DNA of 64,000 nucleotides from Flavobacterium piscinae (GCF_004122145.1 NZ_SBKQ01000003.1:186001-250000), one strand, 5' to 3'. Numbered from the stretch's first letter, positions 54,751 to 64,000 are shown. Numbers and translations are program-made. The notes: generated from the sequence alone by a model not told the origin.

Positions 54751-55236
54751 ATGGCTATTCATAAATTATTCATTGACGACTTCGAAGAAGCTGACTATCA
54801 GCTAATCGCCATTCATACTCCCTTGGAAAATTATCGAGTTGCCTATTTTATAAACCAAAACCTACCCGTTTTACTGCATCGGAATAAAAAAGATATTTTA
54901 ATCGGTTCGGAAAAACAAAAAACTGGATTCCCAAATTTCATATTTGAAGACAATAAAAAAGAAATTTTTTGGACATTAATTGAAAACAAAAAAGAAGTTT
55001 CTCTCCCTCAAAAAAGCAAAATCATCAATCTTTTTAATGAAGAACAAGAATTTAGCAACATGGTTTATTTTTTACCTGAATTTAAAACAGTAGATTTTTT
55101 TCTTAAAATTGAAGGAGATGAAGACCAAATCATTCTTAACAATATAGTGATAAAACTAAATACCATCGACCTAATCACAACAGTATATGCTGTAGATAAA
55201 AGTCGTATAAAATCTAAAAACAATTTAATTTTTTAA
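54751..55236 (+). CDS. IPExxxVDY family protein
   Basis: A 161-residue protein with MAIHKLFIDDFEEADYQLIAIH at the start and the family's eponymous region as LPEFKTVDFFLKIEGD near 110-125, here with substitutions (LPE...VDF). The family is confined to Bacteroidetes, often directly upstream of pyk as here (8-base gap), and has no known function. ATG at 54742 is an alternative start; the ATG at 54751 begins the conserved MAIHK. Confidence 0.82.
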   Translation: MAIHKLFIDDFEEADYQLIAIHTPLENYRVAYFINQNLPVLLHRNKKDILIGSEKQKTGFPNFIFEDNKKEIFWTLIENKKEVSLPQKSKIINLFNEEQEFSNMVYFLPEFKTVDFFLKIEGDEDQIILNNIVIKLNTIDLITTVYAVDKSRIKSKNNLIF

Positions 55237-55244
55237 AAAACAAT

Positions 55245-56675
55245 ATGCCAATCAACAAAAAAACCAAAATTGTTGCCACATTAGGGCCTGCTTGCAGTAC
55301 CAAAGAGGTTATTAAAAACATGGTGGATGCCGGGGTTAATGTGTTTCGAATCAATTTTTCTCATGCCGATTATGACGATGTGAAAGAACGCATCAACATC
55401 ATTCGGGGATTAAATGAAGAATTCGGCTACACCACTGCCATTTTAGCCGATTTACAAGGTCCAAAACTACGCGTGGGTGTGATGAAAGAAGATGTTGTGG
55501 TGAGCAAGGGAGACATTATCACTTTTCAAACTGCAGAAGATGTGCCGGGAACTGCCGAACGTGTTTATATGAATTACAAAGAATTTCCAAGTGATGTAAA
55601 TCCGGGTGAAAAAATTCTTTTGGATGATGGAAAATTAATGTTTGAAGCATTGGAAACCAATGGTACTACTGAAGTTGTTTGTAAAGTTATACAAGGCGGC
55701 CCATTAAAATCAAAAAAAGGAGTAAACCTCCCTAACACCAAGGTTTCGTTACCTGCTTTGACTAAAAAAGACATCAAAGACGCTTTATTTGCTATTGAAA
55801 ATGAAGTAGATTGGATTGCTCTTTCTTTCGTTAGAACACCCAAAGATTTAGAAGAATTACAGGATTTGATTGCAAAACATTCTTCTTATAAAATTCCAAT
55901 TGTTGCCAAAATTGAAAAACCGGAAGCAGTAGAAAACATTGATAAAATTGTTGCTTTTTGTGATGGTTTAATGGTTGCCCGTGGTGATTTAGGTGTTGAA
56001 GTTCCGGCAGAGGAAGTTCCATTGATACAGAAAAAATTAATTCACAGAGCTAAAACGGCTAGAATTCCGGTAATTGTTGCTACGCAAATGATGGAAACAA
56101 TGATCACCAGTTTAACACCAACCCGAGCGGAAGTAAACGACGTAGCTAACTCGGTGATGGATGGTGCAGACGCCGTGATGCTTTCAGGAGAAACTTCCGT
56201 AGGAAACTATCCCGTAGAAGTGATTGAAACGATGTCTAAAATCATTCGTTCAGTAGAAGATAGTCCGCTGATAACCGTTCCACATAATCCGCCACATGTT
56301 CGTACCAAACGATTTATTACCAAATCCATTTGTTATCATGCGTCAATTATGGCCAATGAAATTAAAGCAAAGGCTATTTCTACTTTAACAAATAGTGGAT
56401 ATACGGCTTTCCAGATTTCTGCTTGGCGACCAAGTGCTCATATTTTGGTTTTCACATCCAACAAAAGAATACTAACTCAACTGAATTTGTTATGGGGGGT
56501 ACGCTCGTTTTACTATGATAAATTTGCCAGCACGGATGATACAGTGGAAGATGTAAACAAATTAGCGAAAGAAAAAGGATTTGTAGAAAAAGGTGATATG
56601 GTGATTAATTTAGCAGCTATGCCAATTGCTGAAAAAGGGATGGTTAATACATTGAGAGTTTCTGATATTTCATAA
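55245..56675 (+). CDS. pyk: Pyruvate kinase
   Basis: Transfers phosphate from phosphoenolpyruvate to ADP in the last step of glycolysis. It has 476 residues: KTKIVATLGPACS at the start, NFSHADYDD, the active-site segment VAKIEKPEAVENI (about 218-230), MVARGDLGVEVP and IPVIVATQMMETM. The C-terminal effector domain is short, as in other type II bacterial enzymes. Cotranscribed with the IPExxxVDY gene; strong terminator follows. Confidence 0.96.
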   Translation: MPINKKTKIVATLGPACSTKEVIKNMVDAGVNVFRINFSHADYDDVKERINIIRGLNEEFGYTTAILADLQGPKLRVGVMKEDVVVSKGDIITFQTAEDVPGTAERVYMNYKEFPSDVNPGEKILLDDGKLMFEALETNGTTEVVCKVIQGGPLKSKKGVNLPNTKVSLPALTKKDIKDALFAIENEVDWIALSFVRTPKDLEELQDLIAKHSSYKIPIVAKIEKPEAVENIDKIVAFCDGLMVARGDLGVEVPAEEVPLIQKKLIHRAKTARIPVIVATQMMETMITSLTPTRAEVNDVANSVMDGADAVMLSGETSVGNYPVEVIETMSKIIRSVEDSPLITVPHNPPHVRTKRFITKSICYHASIMANEIKAKAISTLTNSGYTAFQISAWRPSAHILVFTSNKRILTQLNLLWGVRSFYYDKFASTDDTVEDVNKLAKEKGFVEKGDMVINLAAMPIAEKGMVNTLRVSDIS

Positions 56676-56698
56676 AAAAACACCAATAAAAATTTATA

Positions 56699-56732
56699 AA
56701 AAAAAGGAGCTTATTTCAGCTCCTTTTTTTAT
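56699..56732. terminator. Bidirectional terminator between pyk and the PAS gene
   Basis: Arms AAGGAGCT / AGCTCCTT within A-run and T-run flanks, so it serves both convergent genes. Confidence 0.85.
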
Positions 56733-56743
56733 GCTTATGCAGT

Positions 56744-57259
56744 TTATGCAGCTTTTTCAAATGCAATAAAATTTGTCAGTTCTCCTGATGTATTAAAAAT
56801 AGGAAAACCTTTGATATGACATTGGTATAAAGAACCGTTTTTGCAATAATTTGTAACTACTTTTTCAAAAGGAATTTTATTTCTTACTGCATGACCAATT
56901 TCTTTTGAAGTTTCAACACATGTGGCGGGACCTTGAAACATTTTTGGTGTTTTCCCAAGAACTTCTTCGGGTCGGTAACCGTTCATTTTTTCCATATTTT
57001 TGGTGGAAAAAACAATTTTTAAACTTGGACAAGTTACCACAACCACGGTATCCACATCAATTGCTTTATTCAAATCAATTTCTGTTTTCCAATCGTTAAA
57101 TGTCGCCAATAATTCTAATTGATTTTGATCAGCTATTATTTTATTTAATTGACTTAAGAAATCTCCATAAAAATCCCACGTGGTGAGCGGCATTTTTTTT
57201 GTTCCCAAATTTGATTCATAAATGGAATAACTCTTGTCATATTCTTTAAACTCTAACAT
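56744..57259 (-). CDS. Single-domain PAS protein, LOV-like without photoactive Cys
   Basis: A 171-residue cytoplasmic protein. Residues about 70-171 form one PAS domain (MNGYRPEEVLGKTPKMFQGPATC, IPFEKVVTNYCKNGSLYQCHIKGFPIFN). The layout is close to LOV domains, where NCRFLQ carries the flavin-binding Cys; here the corresponding stretch is TPKMFQ, so light sensing by that route is unlikely. No output domain is attached and no kinase is adjacent. Signal and partner unknown. Confidence 0.83.
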   Translation of the reverse strand: MLEFKEYDKSYSIYESNLGTKKMPLTTWDFYGDFLSQLNKIIADQNQLELLATFNDWKTEIDLNKAIDVDTVVVVTCPSLKIVFSTKNMEKMNGYRPEEVLGKTPKMFQGPATCVETSKEIGHAVRNKIPFEKVVTNYCKNGSLYQCHIKGFPIFNTSGELTNFIAFEKAA

Positions 57260-57276
57260 TGTGTACTATTTTAAAT

Positions 57277-57284
57277 CAAAATTA
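57277..57284 (-). promoter_or_regulatory. -7 promoter box of the PAS gene
   Basis: TAATTTTG on the minus strand, with TTG 18 nt upstream; 17 nt leader to the ATG. Confidence 0.55.
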
Positions 57285-57383
57285 GATTTTAATTTCAAAC
57301 CACAATCAAATTGAATCAGGTTTAACGATTGTTGAAGATTGAAAAATCAAAGAGAACGGAATAATTTTGGTATTAAAAATACC

Positions 57384-57391
57384 TATATTTG
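57384..57391 (+). promoter_or_regulatory. -7 promoter box of the T9SS cargo gene
   Basis: TATATTTG, 8 nt before the ATG at 57400. It excludes the longer frame beginning at 57367. Confidence 0.6.
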
Positions 57392-57399
57392 AAACGCGT

Positions 57400-58293
57400 A
57401 TGCTAAAAAAAATTATCTATATCAGTTTATTTTTAAATTGTTTTACCATAATAGGTCAAACCTATATTCCTCTGCTCGATACTCAAAACGAATGGCATTT
57501 TACAACTTGTTATGAAGGTTGTTTAACCGATATCTATTATACAAATGGTGATACACTAGTGAATAATAAAAATCACAAAATTCTTGATGGTTACCATTAT
57601 ATTTCAAGAACATTTTTGCTTCATGAAGATGTTGCAGAAAAAAAGGTTTCTCTGACAAAAATTAGTCCTAATCGAATTGATGAATATTTACTTTATGATT
57701 TTGGATTGGAAGAAGGAGATACATTTGAGATGAAAAACCCCATTACCCCTTTTCCTGAAGAAGGCGGTTTGTATGTTTTAGATTCTATCAGAAATGTTGA
57801 AATTTGGTCGGGAACCATGCGAAAACACTTTTATTTTTCTCCTCACGAAACCAATCAAATCAGTACTCAAAATGCAATTTGGGTCGAAGGTGTTGGTTCT
57901 TTATCCCTGATTAATGCACCCGGAGGTCATCCGGATATAAATAACGTAGGGTTATTGAATTGTTTTTTTAAAAATGGTGAACTCTTTTATTCCAATTTAA
58001 CTCCTGAAGTTACGGTTTGTGAACCAACTATTCTATCATTATCAGAAGATAAAGAATTAGAAATAATTGTTTATTATCCGGAAAATGACAAATCTGTTTG
58101 TTTTTTAAAAAACATTGAAAATATAACTAAAATTGACCTTTTTGACCTTAATGGAAGGAAATTAGCTAGCTTTCAAAATTCGAATCAAAATGAAATTCAG
58201 CTTGATGTAAGTTCTTTTTCCAGTGGGATTTATAATCTCAAGTTATATTGTTATGATGGAGAAAAACAAATAAAAATAATAGTAAGACATTAA
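57400..58293 (+). CDS. Exported protein with T9SS type A sorting domain
   Basis: A 297-residue protein from the ATG at 57400: signal peptide [20 protein letters not shown], an N-terminal domain of unknown function with two Cys in [13 protein letters not shown], and a C-terminal T9SS type A domain (about 225-297) with the pattern [26 protein letters not shown] and the end KQIKIIVRH. The sorting domain directs export through the T9SS and surface attachment, where PorZ-like proteins (first gene of this window) act. The last four bases are shared with the convergent hemE gene. Confidence 0.88.
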   Translation: MLKKIIYISLFLNCFTIIGQTYIPLLDTQNEWHFTTCYEGCLTDIYYTNGDTLVNNKNHKILDGYHYISRTFLLHEDVAEKKVSLTKISPNRIDEYLLYDFGLEEGDTFEMKNPITPFPEEGGLYVLDSIRNVEIWSGTMRKHFYFSPHETNQISTQNAIWVEGVGSLSLINAPGGHPDINNVGLLNCFFKNGELFYSNLTPEVTVCEPTILSLSEDKELEIIVYYPENDKSVCFLKNIENITKIDLFDLNGRKLASFQNSNQNEIQLDVSSFSSGIYNLKLYCYDGEKQIKIIVRH

Positions 58294-59315
58294 TTTTTAT
58301 ATTCCTTCACCGCTTCTACAAAAGCTTTTGCATGATCCTCAGGAATGTTTGGTAAAATTCCGTGCCCAAGATTTACGATATAACTATCTTTTCCAAATTC
58401 ATTAATCATTTGATGTACCATTTTTTTGATGGTTGGAATGGGTGATAATAACCGTGATGGGTCAAAATTCCCTTGCAAGGTGATTTTTCCGCCCGATAAA
58501 TAACGTGCATTTCTGGCCGAACACGTCCAATCTACACCCAAAGCCGAAGCTTTAGATTTCGCCATGTCATTTAGAGCAAACCAACATCCTTTTCCAAAAA
58601 CAATTACTTTGGTGTGCGGAGCTAATGCTTCTACAATTTGATTGATGTATTGCCAAGAAAATTCTTGATAGTCCACCGGAGAAAGCATACCGCCCCACGA
58701 ATCAAAAATTTGTATAGCATTACAACCGGCTTTTACTTTTTCCTTTAAGTATAAAATAGTTGTATCGGTTATTTTTTGTAATAAAGAATGAGCGGCTATC
58801 GGATTTGAAAAACAAAACCCTTTGGCAGTATCAAAACTTTTTGACCCTTTTCCTTCCACAGCATAGCAAAAAATGGTCCAAGGCGAACCGGCAAAACCAA
58901 TCAATGGCACCTCATCATTCAACATTTCTTTGGTTAGTCTGATGGCATCAAAAACATACCCTAACGTTTCATTCACATCCGGAACATAAACTTGGTTCAC
59001 TTGTTCCATGGTTCGAATCGGGTTAGGAATAATTGGTCCTAAATTGTCTTTTAATTCCACGTGAATTCCCATTGCTCTTGGCACAACCAAAATATCTGAA
59101 AATAATATAGCGGCATCAGGCTTTACAATTCGGATGGGTTGTACTGTAATTTCCGCTGCTAATTCAGGTGTTTCACATCGAGTAAAAAAATCGTATTTGT
59201 CACGCAAAGCTCTGAATTCAGGCAAGTATCGTCCGGCTTGACGCATCATCCAAACGGGTGGTCGCTCAACCGTTTCATTATTTAAGGCTCTTAGGAAAAG
59301 GTCATTTTTTAACAT
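58290..59315 (-). CDS. hemE: Uroporphyrinogen decarboxylase
   Basis: Removes four carboxyl groups from uroporphyrinogen III to give coproporphyrinogen III. It has 341 residues: [17 protein letters not shown] (about 19-35) is the family signature with the catalytic Arg, [12 protein letters not shown] (about 72-83) carries the key Asp, and [12 protein letters not shown] is conserved. Last gene of the hemA-hemC-trkH-trkA-hemD-hemE operon, 11 bases after hemD. Confidence 0.96.
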   Translation of the reverse strand: MLKNDLFLRALNNETVERPPVWMMRQAGRYLPEFRALRDKYDFFTRCETPELAAEITVQPIRIVKPDAAILFSDILVVPRAMGIHVELKDNLGPIIPNPIRTMEQVNQVYVPDVNETLGYVFDAIRLTKEMLNDEVPLIGFAGSPWTIFCYAVEGKGSKSFDTAKGFCFSNPIAAHSLLQKITDTTILYLKEKVKAGCNAIQIFDSWGGMLSPVDYQEFSWQYINQIVEALAPHTKVIVFGKGCWFALNDMAKSKASALGVDWTCSARNARYLSGGKITLQGNFDPSRLLSPIPTIKKMVHQMINEFGKDSYIVNLGHGILPNIPEDHAKAFVEAVKEYKN

Positions 59316-59326
59316 AATTGAATATT

Positions 59327-60022
59327 TTATATCGACAGAATTTTGTCAGACATAGGATTTTTATAATAATTAATACATTGTATGATTACGTTTTCTACCG
59401 TTGGTTGGTTTGCAATCACAATTTTTTTTGTTGTTTTTTCAATTTCTGCTGCGGTTGTTTTCCCAATGCAAAAACAAACTTCATTAGAAATTGAATTTTC
59501 TTTCAAATAACTCTGAACAGCAGACGGACTAAAAAACAAAATTCCATCTAACGGATTATCAATTTTATGTGGTGTTAAAATGGTTTTATAGACTTCAAAC
59601 TCTTCAAAAATGATATTGTTTTTTTGAAAAGAAGTTGGAATAGTATCTCTTCTTAAATTGCCCGAGAAAAAAGTAAATTTTTTATCCGAATAATTATTTA
59701 ACAAATAATCCACTAAATCTTCTGCATATTCAAATGAATTTTCAACTTTAAATCCGTTTTCTTTTAAAAGTTGCTTTGTTTTTATTCCGACACAAAAACA
59801 ATTTTTCTCTTTTAAAATGAAATGATTTTCATTCTGTAAAACACTTAAAACGGCATTTTGGCTAGTAAAAATCAAATAATCAAAAGTAGAATTTAATTCA
59901 AGTTTTTGAAATTCAATTTGAATAAAGTCAGCTTCAATCAATCGAAAATCTGCATTGAGTAAAAACTGTTTTTGATTAGGTTGAAGTTTTTTGGTAGATA
60001 CTATTTTGATTGCTTTTTCCAA
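59327..60022 (-). CDS. hemD: Uroporphyrinogen-III synthase
   Basis: Closes hydroxymethylbilane into uroporphyrinogen III. The family is poorly conserved; the 231-residue length, [16 protein letters not shown] (about 49-64), [16 protein letters not shown] (about 75-90) and [12 protein letters not shown] (about 162-173) fit. Its place before hemE supports it. The start codon is TTG, 2 bases after the trkA stop; no better start exists in frame. Confidence 0.86.
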   Translation of the reverse strand: MEKAIKIVSTKKLQPNQKQFLLNADFRLIEADFIQIEFQKLELNSTFDYLIFTSQNAVLSVLQNENHFILKEKNCFCVGIKTKQLLKENGFKVENSFEYAEDLVDYLLNNYSDKKFTFFSGNLRRDTIPTSFQKNNIIFEEFEVYKTILTPHKIDNPLDGILFFSPSAVQSYLKENSISNEVCFCIGKTTAAEIEKTTKKIVIANQPTVENVIIQCINYYKNPMSDKILSI

Positions 60023-60024
60023 CG

Positions 60025-60714
60025 TTAATCTTGTCCTTCACAATAAATTGAAATATTTTTATTATCGCCAAAAACCACCAAGATATCATCTTCATAAATC
60101 ACAGTTTCCGGAGTTGGCAAACCGATTGTTTCTTTGACAATTGATTTCTTCCCGATTAAATTTGTTTTCTCTTTTTTCCGGATAATTGTTACTAAATTCA
60201 AGTGGTATTTATCAATTGTATTTAATTCATACAATGTTTTACCATGAAATTCAGGTTTCGACTTTACTTCAGAAATCGTGTAATTATTATCTAATTGATA
60301 ATTTTCTAAAGTCGTTTTAAAGTTGATTTGTTTGGTCAAACGATCAGCACTTTCTTGTTCCGGATGGATGATACTGTAAATCCCCATTGCTTCCAAAACC
60401 GTGTCGTGAATGGGTGATAATGCTCGACTAATGATTTTCACGTTAGACAATTTTTTGATAATGGCAGTGGTGATAATGGCTGCTCCTTCGTTTTCTCCAA
60501 TTGCCACAACAATTTTATCAGCATCCTTTAAAGGTAAGGCTTCATAGGCTAATTCATTGGTAGAGTCCATACAAATTGCGTGTGAAATTTTGTCTTTAAT
60601 CAAATTGACTTTGTCCATTTGTTTATCAACACCAATCACTTCATTACCTGTTTCTGTTAGGCTTAAGGCCAATGACATTCCAAAATTTCCTAATCCAAAA
60701 ATGATAATTTTCAT
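60025..60714 (-). CDS. TrkA/KtrA-type potassium channel regulator
   Basis: A 229-residue cytoplasmic RCK protein that gates the TrkH-type potassium transporter in response to nucleotides. The N-terminal Rossmann fold has FGLGNFGMSLALSLTETGNEVIGVD (in two parts, about 6-30) ending in the ribose-binding Asp; the C-terminal RCK_C domain covers about 135-220. It follows trkH by 11 bases and precedes hemD by 2, so it is firmly part of the haem operon. Confidence 0.92.
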   Translation of the reverse strand: MKIIIFGLGNFGMSLALSLTETGNEVIGVDKQMDKVNLIKDKISHAICMDSTNELAYEALPLKDADKIVVAIGENEGAAIITTAIIKKLSNVKIISRALSPIHDTVLEAMGIYSIIHPEQESADRLTKQINFKTTLENYQLDNNYTISEVKSKPEFHGKTLYELNTIDKYHLNLVTIIRKKEKTNLIGKKSIVKETIGLPTPETVIYEDDILVVFGDNKNISIYCEGQD

Positions 60715-60725
60715 TCTCTTAGATT

Positions 60726-62468
60726 TTAGTTAATTAAAATATTCTCTTTTGGGAATTCATAAAACTGATGATTGATTTGTCGAAGTAGTCCAATCATCAA
60801 GTTAAGCATCCCGATTCTTCCGATAAACATAGTTACAATCAGTACATATTTACTGGGTTCGGTTAATGTAGGTGTAAAATTCAATGACAATCCTACAGTA
60901 CTGTACGCCGAAAAACATTCAAAAACTACTGAAAGCAAATCAGTTCCTTTAGGTTCAAAAATTAATAATGCCAAAATAGCAAAACCTATCACTATCAATG
61001 AAATGCATAAAATAGCAAAAGCTCTGGAAGTCGATTCGCTGGAAATTCTTCGTCCTAAAAGTTGTATTCTGGTTTTTCCGCTGGCAATGGCAAAAATATT
61101 TAAGGTTGCCAAAGCAAAGGTACTTGTTTTTATTCCACCTCCGGTTGAGGCAGGCGATGCACCAATCCACATTAAAAAGATGATGAACAACAGTGTAGGA
61201 ACTGTAAATTCTGTAAAATCGATGGTATTAAAACCTGCTGTTCTGGGGGTCACTGCATTAAACGCAGTTGATGTAATTTTTCCGAATAATGTTTTATGAT
61301 AATTCATCGTATTGTTGTATTCCGACATCCATAAAAAAACAAATCCTCCAAGCAATAATGCTCCAGTTGTATAGAGTACAATTTTAGAGTTTAAGGTCAT
61401 AATACTTACTTGCTTGTGAATTCTGTTTCGGTCAAAAAACTCTAACACATAAATTTTTAAATATTGATAAAAATTAAAAATAATGTTGTACCCTAATCCG
61501 CCAAAAACAACCATAACAATTACAACCCATTGCATATAGTAATTAAATTGAATATAACTTTCGCTTAAGCCGGAAGATAACGTTGAAAATCCGGCATTAC
61601 AAAAAGCTGAAATAGCATGAAACAATGAAAAAAAGACTTTATTTTCAATATTTGGATTATCTAAAATAGATGAATAAATAAATAATGCCCCTAACATTTC
61701 CACACTTAAGGTAAATATTACCACATTCAAAGCTGTTTTTAAAACATCCTTTAAAGTATCTTGAGCGATAAAGTCTCTTACATTTAATCCTTCCTTAAAC
61801 GAAGAGCTTCCTCGAAAGAAAAAGGCAAAAAACGAAGTAAATGTCAAAATTCCCAATCCGCCAATTTGAATTAAACTGATGATAATGGTTTGACCAACTG
61901 TGGTGAAATCAGTTGCTGTATCCAGAACAATTAATCCGGTTACACAAACCGCACTGGTGGAGGTAAAAAGTGCATCGGTAAAAGAAATCCCATTCGTTGT
62001 GGCATTTGGCAGCATTAATAAAAAAGATCCTAATATAATGATGGCAAAAAAACTACCCACAAATACAATCGCCGGATTGTAATACACCTCATAAACATAC
62101 CGCACCAAAATCATTAATCGAATGATAAAATAAAAAATCAATCCGGCTTCTAAAATGGGACGGATTTTACGAAGTACATCCAAATAATGCAAATCAATAT
62201 TTACAATAGAAATAAAGAACGAAATCAATAATAAAACACCAATGATAATCGAATTAACTAAAGCAACTTTTTTCCTTCCTTTCGATTTATAATAAAAATA
62301 TTTAAAAACGTTGAATGCAAATAAGGCTATGGCGATAAGAACTAAACCAATGAATTTGGGTGTATGGTACTCCTCATGAATACTATATCCAAAATCGAAA
62401 ACGATGTAAGTCAATACAATAAGATCAAAAAACCGGTAGATTATCTTAAATAAAGAATCTTTTTCCAT
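60726..62468 (-). CDS. TrkH/KtrB-type potassium uptake protein
   Basis: A 580-residue inner-membrane potassium transporter with four pore-loop repeats; recognisable filter segments include TSTSAVCVTGL (about 168-178), HAISAFCNAGFS (about 281-292), NAVTPRTAGFNT (about 405-416) and CFSAYSTVGLS (about 515-525), each with the conserved Gly. About 150 N-terminal residues add extra membrane helices. With the RCK protein downstream it forms a complete Ktr/Trk system. It lies between hemC (10-base gap) and trkA. Confidence 0.93.
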   Translation of the reverse strand: MEKDSLFKIIYRFFDLIVLTYIVFDFGYSIHEEYHTPKFIGLVLIAIALFAFNVFKYFYYKSKGRKKVALVNSIIIGVLLLISFFISIVNIDLHYLDVLRKIRPILEAGLIFYFIIRLMILVRYVYEVYYNPAIVFVGSFFAIIILGSFLLMLPNATTNGISFTDALFTSTSAVCVTGLIVLDTATDFTTVGQTIIISLIQIGGLGILTFTSFFAFFFRGSSSFKEGLNVRDFIAQDTLKDVLKTALNVVIFTLSVEMLGALFIYSSILDNPNIENKVFFSLFHAISAFCNAGFSTLSSGLSESYIQFNYYMQWVVIVMVVFGGLGYNIIFNFYQYLKIYVLEFFDRNRIHKQVSIMTLNSKIVLYTTGALLLGGFVFLWMSEYNNTMNYHKTLFGKITSTAFNAVTPRTAGFNTIDFTEFTVPTLLFIIFLMWIGASPASTGGGIKTSTFALATLNIFAIASGKTRIQLLGRRISSESTSRAFAILCISLIVIGFAILALLIFEPKGTDLLSVVFECFSAYSTVGLSLNFTPTLTEPSKYVLIVTMFIGRIGMLNLMIGLLRQINHQFYEFPKENILIN

Positions 62469-62478
62469 AAAGCGATAG

Positions 62479-63402
62479 TTAGTGCTTTTGGTTTAATGCA
62501 GTTTTTATAGTTTGCATTAATTCAGAACCACCATTTTCTAAAATTTCAGTAGCACAAAGTTCGCCAAAATTTTCAAATAATGAGTTATTTATGGTTTTTT
62601 CTATTACTAACTTTTCTTTTCCGTCTAGAGAAAAAAGAACTCCTTTTAATGTAATTTGATTTTTGTCAATCGTAGCAAGTGCTCCAATAGGTGCGGTACA
62701 ACCTCCCTCAAGTGTTTTGAGAAATTGTCTTTCAACAAAAGTGCAAATTTCGGATGGTTTATGATTTAAATGAGTCAAAGCTTCTCTCGAAAAACTATCG
62801 TCTTCCATAGCAACCACTACCATTGCTCCTTGAGCGGGAGCGGGAATCATCCAATCCAGGTTGATGAATGTTTCCGGTTTTAAATTAATTCGTTCGAGTC
62901 CTGCGGCAGCAAATACCGCACCTTTCCAATTGCTTTCTTTTAATTTTTGCATGCGAGTGTTTACATTTCCACGTAAATCTTCTACTTGATGGGTTGGATA
63001 TTTATTCAACCACTGGGCTTTTCGTCGTAAACTTCCTGAAGCAATTATTCCCGAAGTTTCTAAAAAAGATAAATCACCTTTGTGAACCAAAATGTCTAAT
63101 GTTGAAGCTCGTTCTAAAACTGCCGCTTGCACAATTCCTTTGGGTAAAGCCGTCGGTACATCTTTCATGGAATGAACAGCAATATCTACCTCGCCTTTCA
63201 ACATTGCTATATCCAACGTTTTGGTGAAAATTCCGGTAATTCCGAGTTCGTAAAGTGGTTTGTCAAGAATAATGTCGCCGGTTGATTTTACAGAAATAAT
63301 TTCAGTTTGGTAACCCAAATCATTTAGTCTTTTTTCAACGGTATGAGCTTGCCAAAGTGCGAGTTCGCTGTCGCGAGTTCCAATTTTGATGGTTTTACTC
63401 AT
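62479..63402 (-). CDS. hemC: Hydroxymethylbilane synthase
   Basis: Joins four porphobilinogen units. It has 307 residues: KIGTRDSELALWQA start, catalytic D81 in VHSMKDVPTALP, GSLRRKAQW and RGNVNTRMQKL (substrate-binding Arg), and C235 in LEGGCTAPIGA that carries the dipyrromethane cofactor. Its start overlaps the hemA stop by four bases. Confidence 0.97.
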   Translation of the reverse strand: MSKTIKIGTRDSELALWQAHTVEKRLNDLGYQTEIISVKSTGDIILDKPLYELGITGIFTKTLDIAMLKGEVDIAVHSMKDVPTALPKGIVQAAVLERASTLDILVHKGDLSFLETSGIIASGSLRRKAQWLNKYPTHQVEDLRGNVNTRMQKLKESNWKGAVFAAAGLERINLKPETFINLDWMIPAPAQGAMVVVAMEDDSFSREALTHLNHKPSEICTFVERQFLKTLEGGCTAPIGALATIDKNQITLKGVLFSLDGKEKLVIEKTINNSLFENFGELCATEILENGGSELMQTIKTALNQKH

Positions 63403-64000
63403 TTTACAGCCGTTTCAATTTGAAAAATTTTCTCAATCCATTCGATGCTTTCATCCACCATCGTGTTGTCATCTTTCAAATGATTAGCAAAATGGGTTGT
63501 AATTTTTTGAATGATTCGGTTGCTGATGATTTCCGCTTGGTCCTGATCAAAATTGGCGATTTTTTTACGTTGAAAATCCAATTCGCCGTCTTTAATAGAA
63601 TTCAATTTTTCTTTCAAAGCATGAATCGTTGGGGCAAATTTTCTGGCTTTCATCCACGAAATGAATTCCGATTTCACTTCATCTATGATGGCTTCAGCAG
63701 CCGGAATATGTTGTTTTCTTTTTTCTAAGGTATCGTCTGTCAATTGCGATAAATAATCCATATGAACTAATGAAACATTTTCCAATGATTTCACATTTTC
63801 GTTTACATTTTTGGGGATGGATAAATCTAAAATTAAAAGTGGTTTTTTGAGATTTAAAATATCTTTGTCAATGGTAGGATTTTGTGCACCGGTAGCCACA
63901 ATTAGCACATCGGCTTTTTGAATTTCTAGCGGTAATTCAGTATAATCTTTTACAATTAAATTGAATTTTCCGGCAATTTTTTCTGCTTTATCTTTTGTTC
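63399..64000 (-). CDS. hemA: Glutamyl-tRNA reductase, 5' part missing
   Basis: C-terminal 200 residues of the enzyme that starts C5 haem synthesis by reducing glutamyl-tRNA to glutamate-1-semialdehyde. The frame is open through the window edge, so the start and the catalytic Cys domain lie outside. Visible are the end of the NADPH-binding domain (ADVLIVATGAQNP), LDLSIPKNV and the helical dimerisation domain (AEAIIDEVKSEFISWMKARK). First gene of the haem/potassium operon. Confidence 0.93.
   Translation of the reverse strand, partial: TKDKAEKIAGKFNLIVKDYTELPLEIQKADVLIVATGAQNPTIDKDILNLKKPLLILDLSIPKNVNENVKSLENVSLVHMDYLSQLTDDTLEKRKQHIPAAEAIIDEVKSEFISWMKARKFAPTIHALKEKLNSIKDGELDFQRKKIANFDQDQAEIISNRIIQKITTHFANHLKDDNTMVDESIEWIEKIFQIETAVK

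Noticed and set aside
60772..61299. 175-codon open frame antisense to trkH
   Set aside because: TrkH is clearly coding with conserved filter motifs; the antisense frame has no promoter box and no recognisable domain.
63420..63728. 102-codon open frame antisense to hemA
   Set aside because: Shadow of a strongly conserved gene, with Phe/Ile-rich sequence typical of antisense frames in AT-rich DNA.
1..64000. tRNA, rRNA, tmRNA or RNase P genes
   Set aside because: No T-loop (GGTTCGA-type), CCA-tail context or conserved rRNA stretches were found in the gene-free regions; GTTCGAGTCC-like strings occur only inside coding sequence.

Overview
This is an AT-rich chromosomal window from a member of the Flavobacteriaceae, most likely Flavobacterium or a close relative. 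The evidence is the gene families and the promoters. There is a type IX secretion (T9SS) component (PorZ-like) and a T9SS type A cargo protein, an IPExxxVDY-family protein, succinate dehydrogenase in the order sdhC-sdhA-sdhB, an OmpA protein with thrombospondin type 3 repeats, and neighbours typical of the phylum (acpP-fabF-rnc opposite purN-rnhA; addA-kbl-ompA-addB). Many genes are preceded by the Bacteroidetes -7 box TAnnTTTG, often only 4-20 nt from the start codon, and lack a Shine-Dalgarno sequence. I see no rRNA, tRNA, CRISPR array, insertion sequence or prophage. Most of the window is core genome.

Layout. 1-7 kb: a cut-off porZ-like gene, gdhA, a flavobacterial envelope protein, a PLP trans-sulfuration enzyme, rbfA and an FtsX/LolC-type permease. 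7-11 kb: dus, a structured RNA-like element in the lepA leader, lepA and thiL. 11.2-16.3 kb is the most unusual part: a duplicated non-coding unit, a NarL-type response regulator and a TPR histidine kinase, a tiny secreted peptide carrying two identical 19-residue repeats, and a LytTR regulator that has Glu where the phospho-acceptor Asp should be and a structured leader touching its start codon. 16.5-25 kb: glyS, comF, an Ig-like lipoprotein, an omega-amidase, a secreted protein and a GH92 glycosidase. 25-29 kb: a second copy of the structured RNA-like element and sdhCAB. 29-36 kb: a three-gene envelope operon (BNR-repeat protein, ChaN-like protein, lipoprotein), an Xaa-Pro aminopeptidase and an alpha/beta hydrolase. 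36-45.4 kb: addB, ompA, kbl, addA and a superoxide dismutase. 45.4-45.8 kb: two tandem candidate small-RNA genes. 45.8-57.3 kb: purF, a PfkB kinase, a secreted fibre-like protein, rnhA-purN opposite acpP-fabF-rnc, an IPExxxVDY protein, pyruvate kinase and a PAS protein. 57.4-64 kb: a T9SS cargo protein and a tight operon hemA-hemC-trkH-trkA-hemD-hemE, in which potassium-transport genes sit among the haem genes.

Best candidates for undescribed biology are: (1) the secreted repeat peptide beside a sensor kinase whose TPR region is predicted to lie outside the cytoplasm; (2) the Glu-receiver LytTR regulator with its structured leader; (3) the tandem small-RNA genes near 45.5 kb, whose terminator stems differ in sequence but keep their structure, with degenerate relatives near 11.3 and 11.6 kb. 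All functions are inferred from reading the sequence; no database search was possible.
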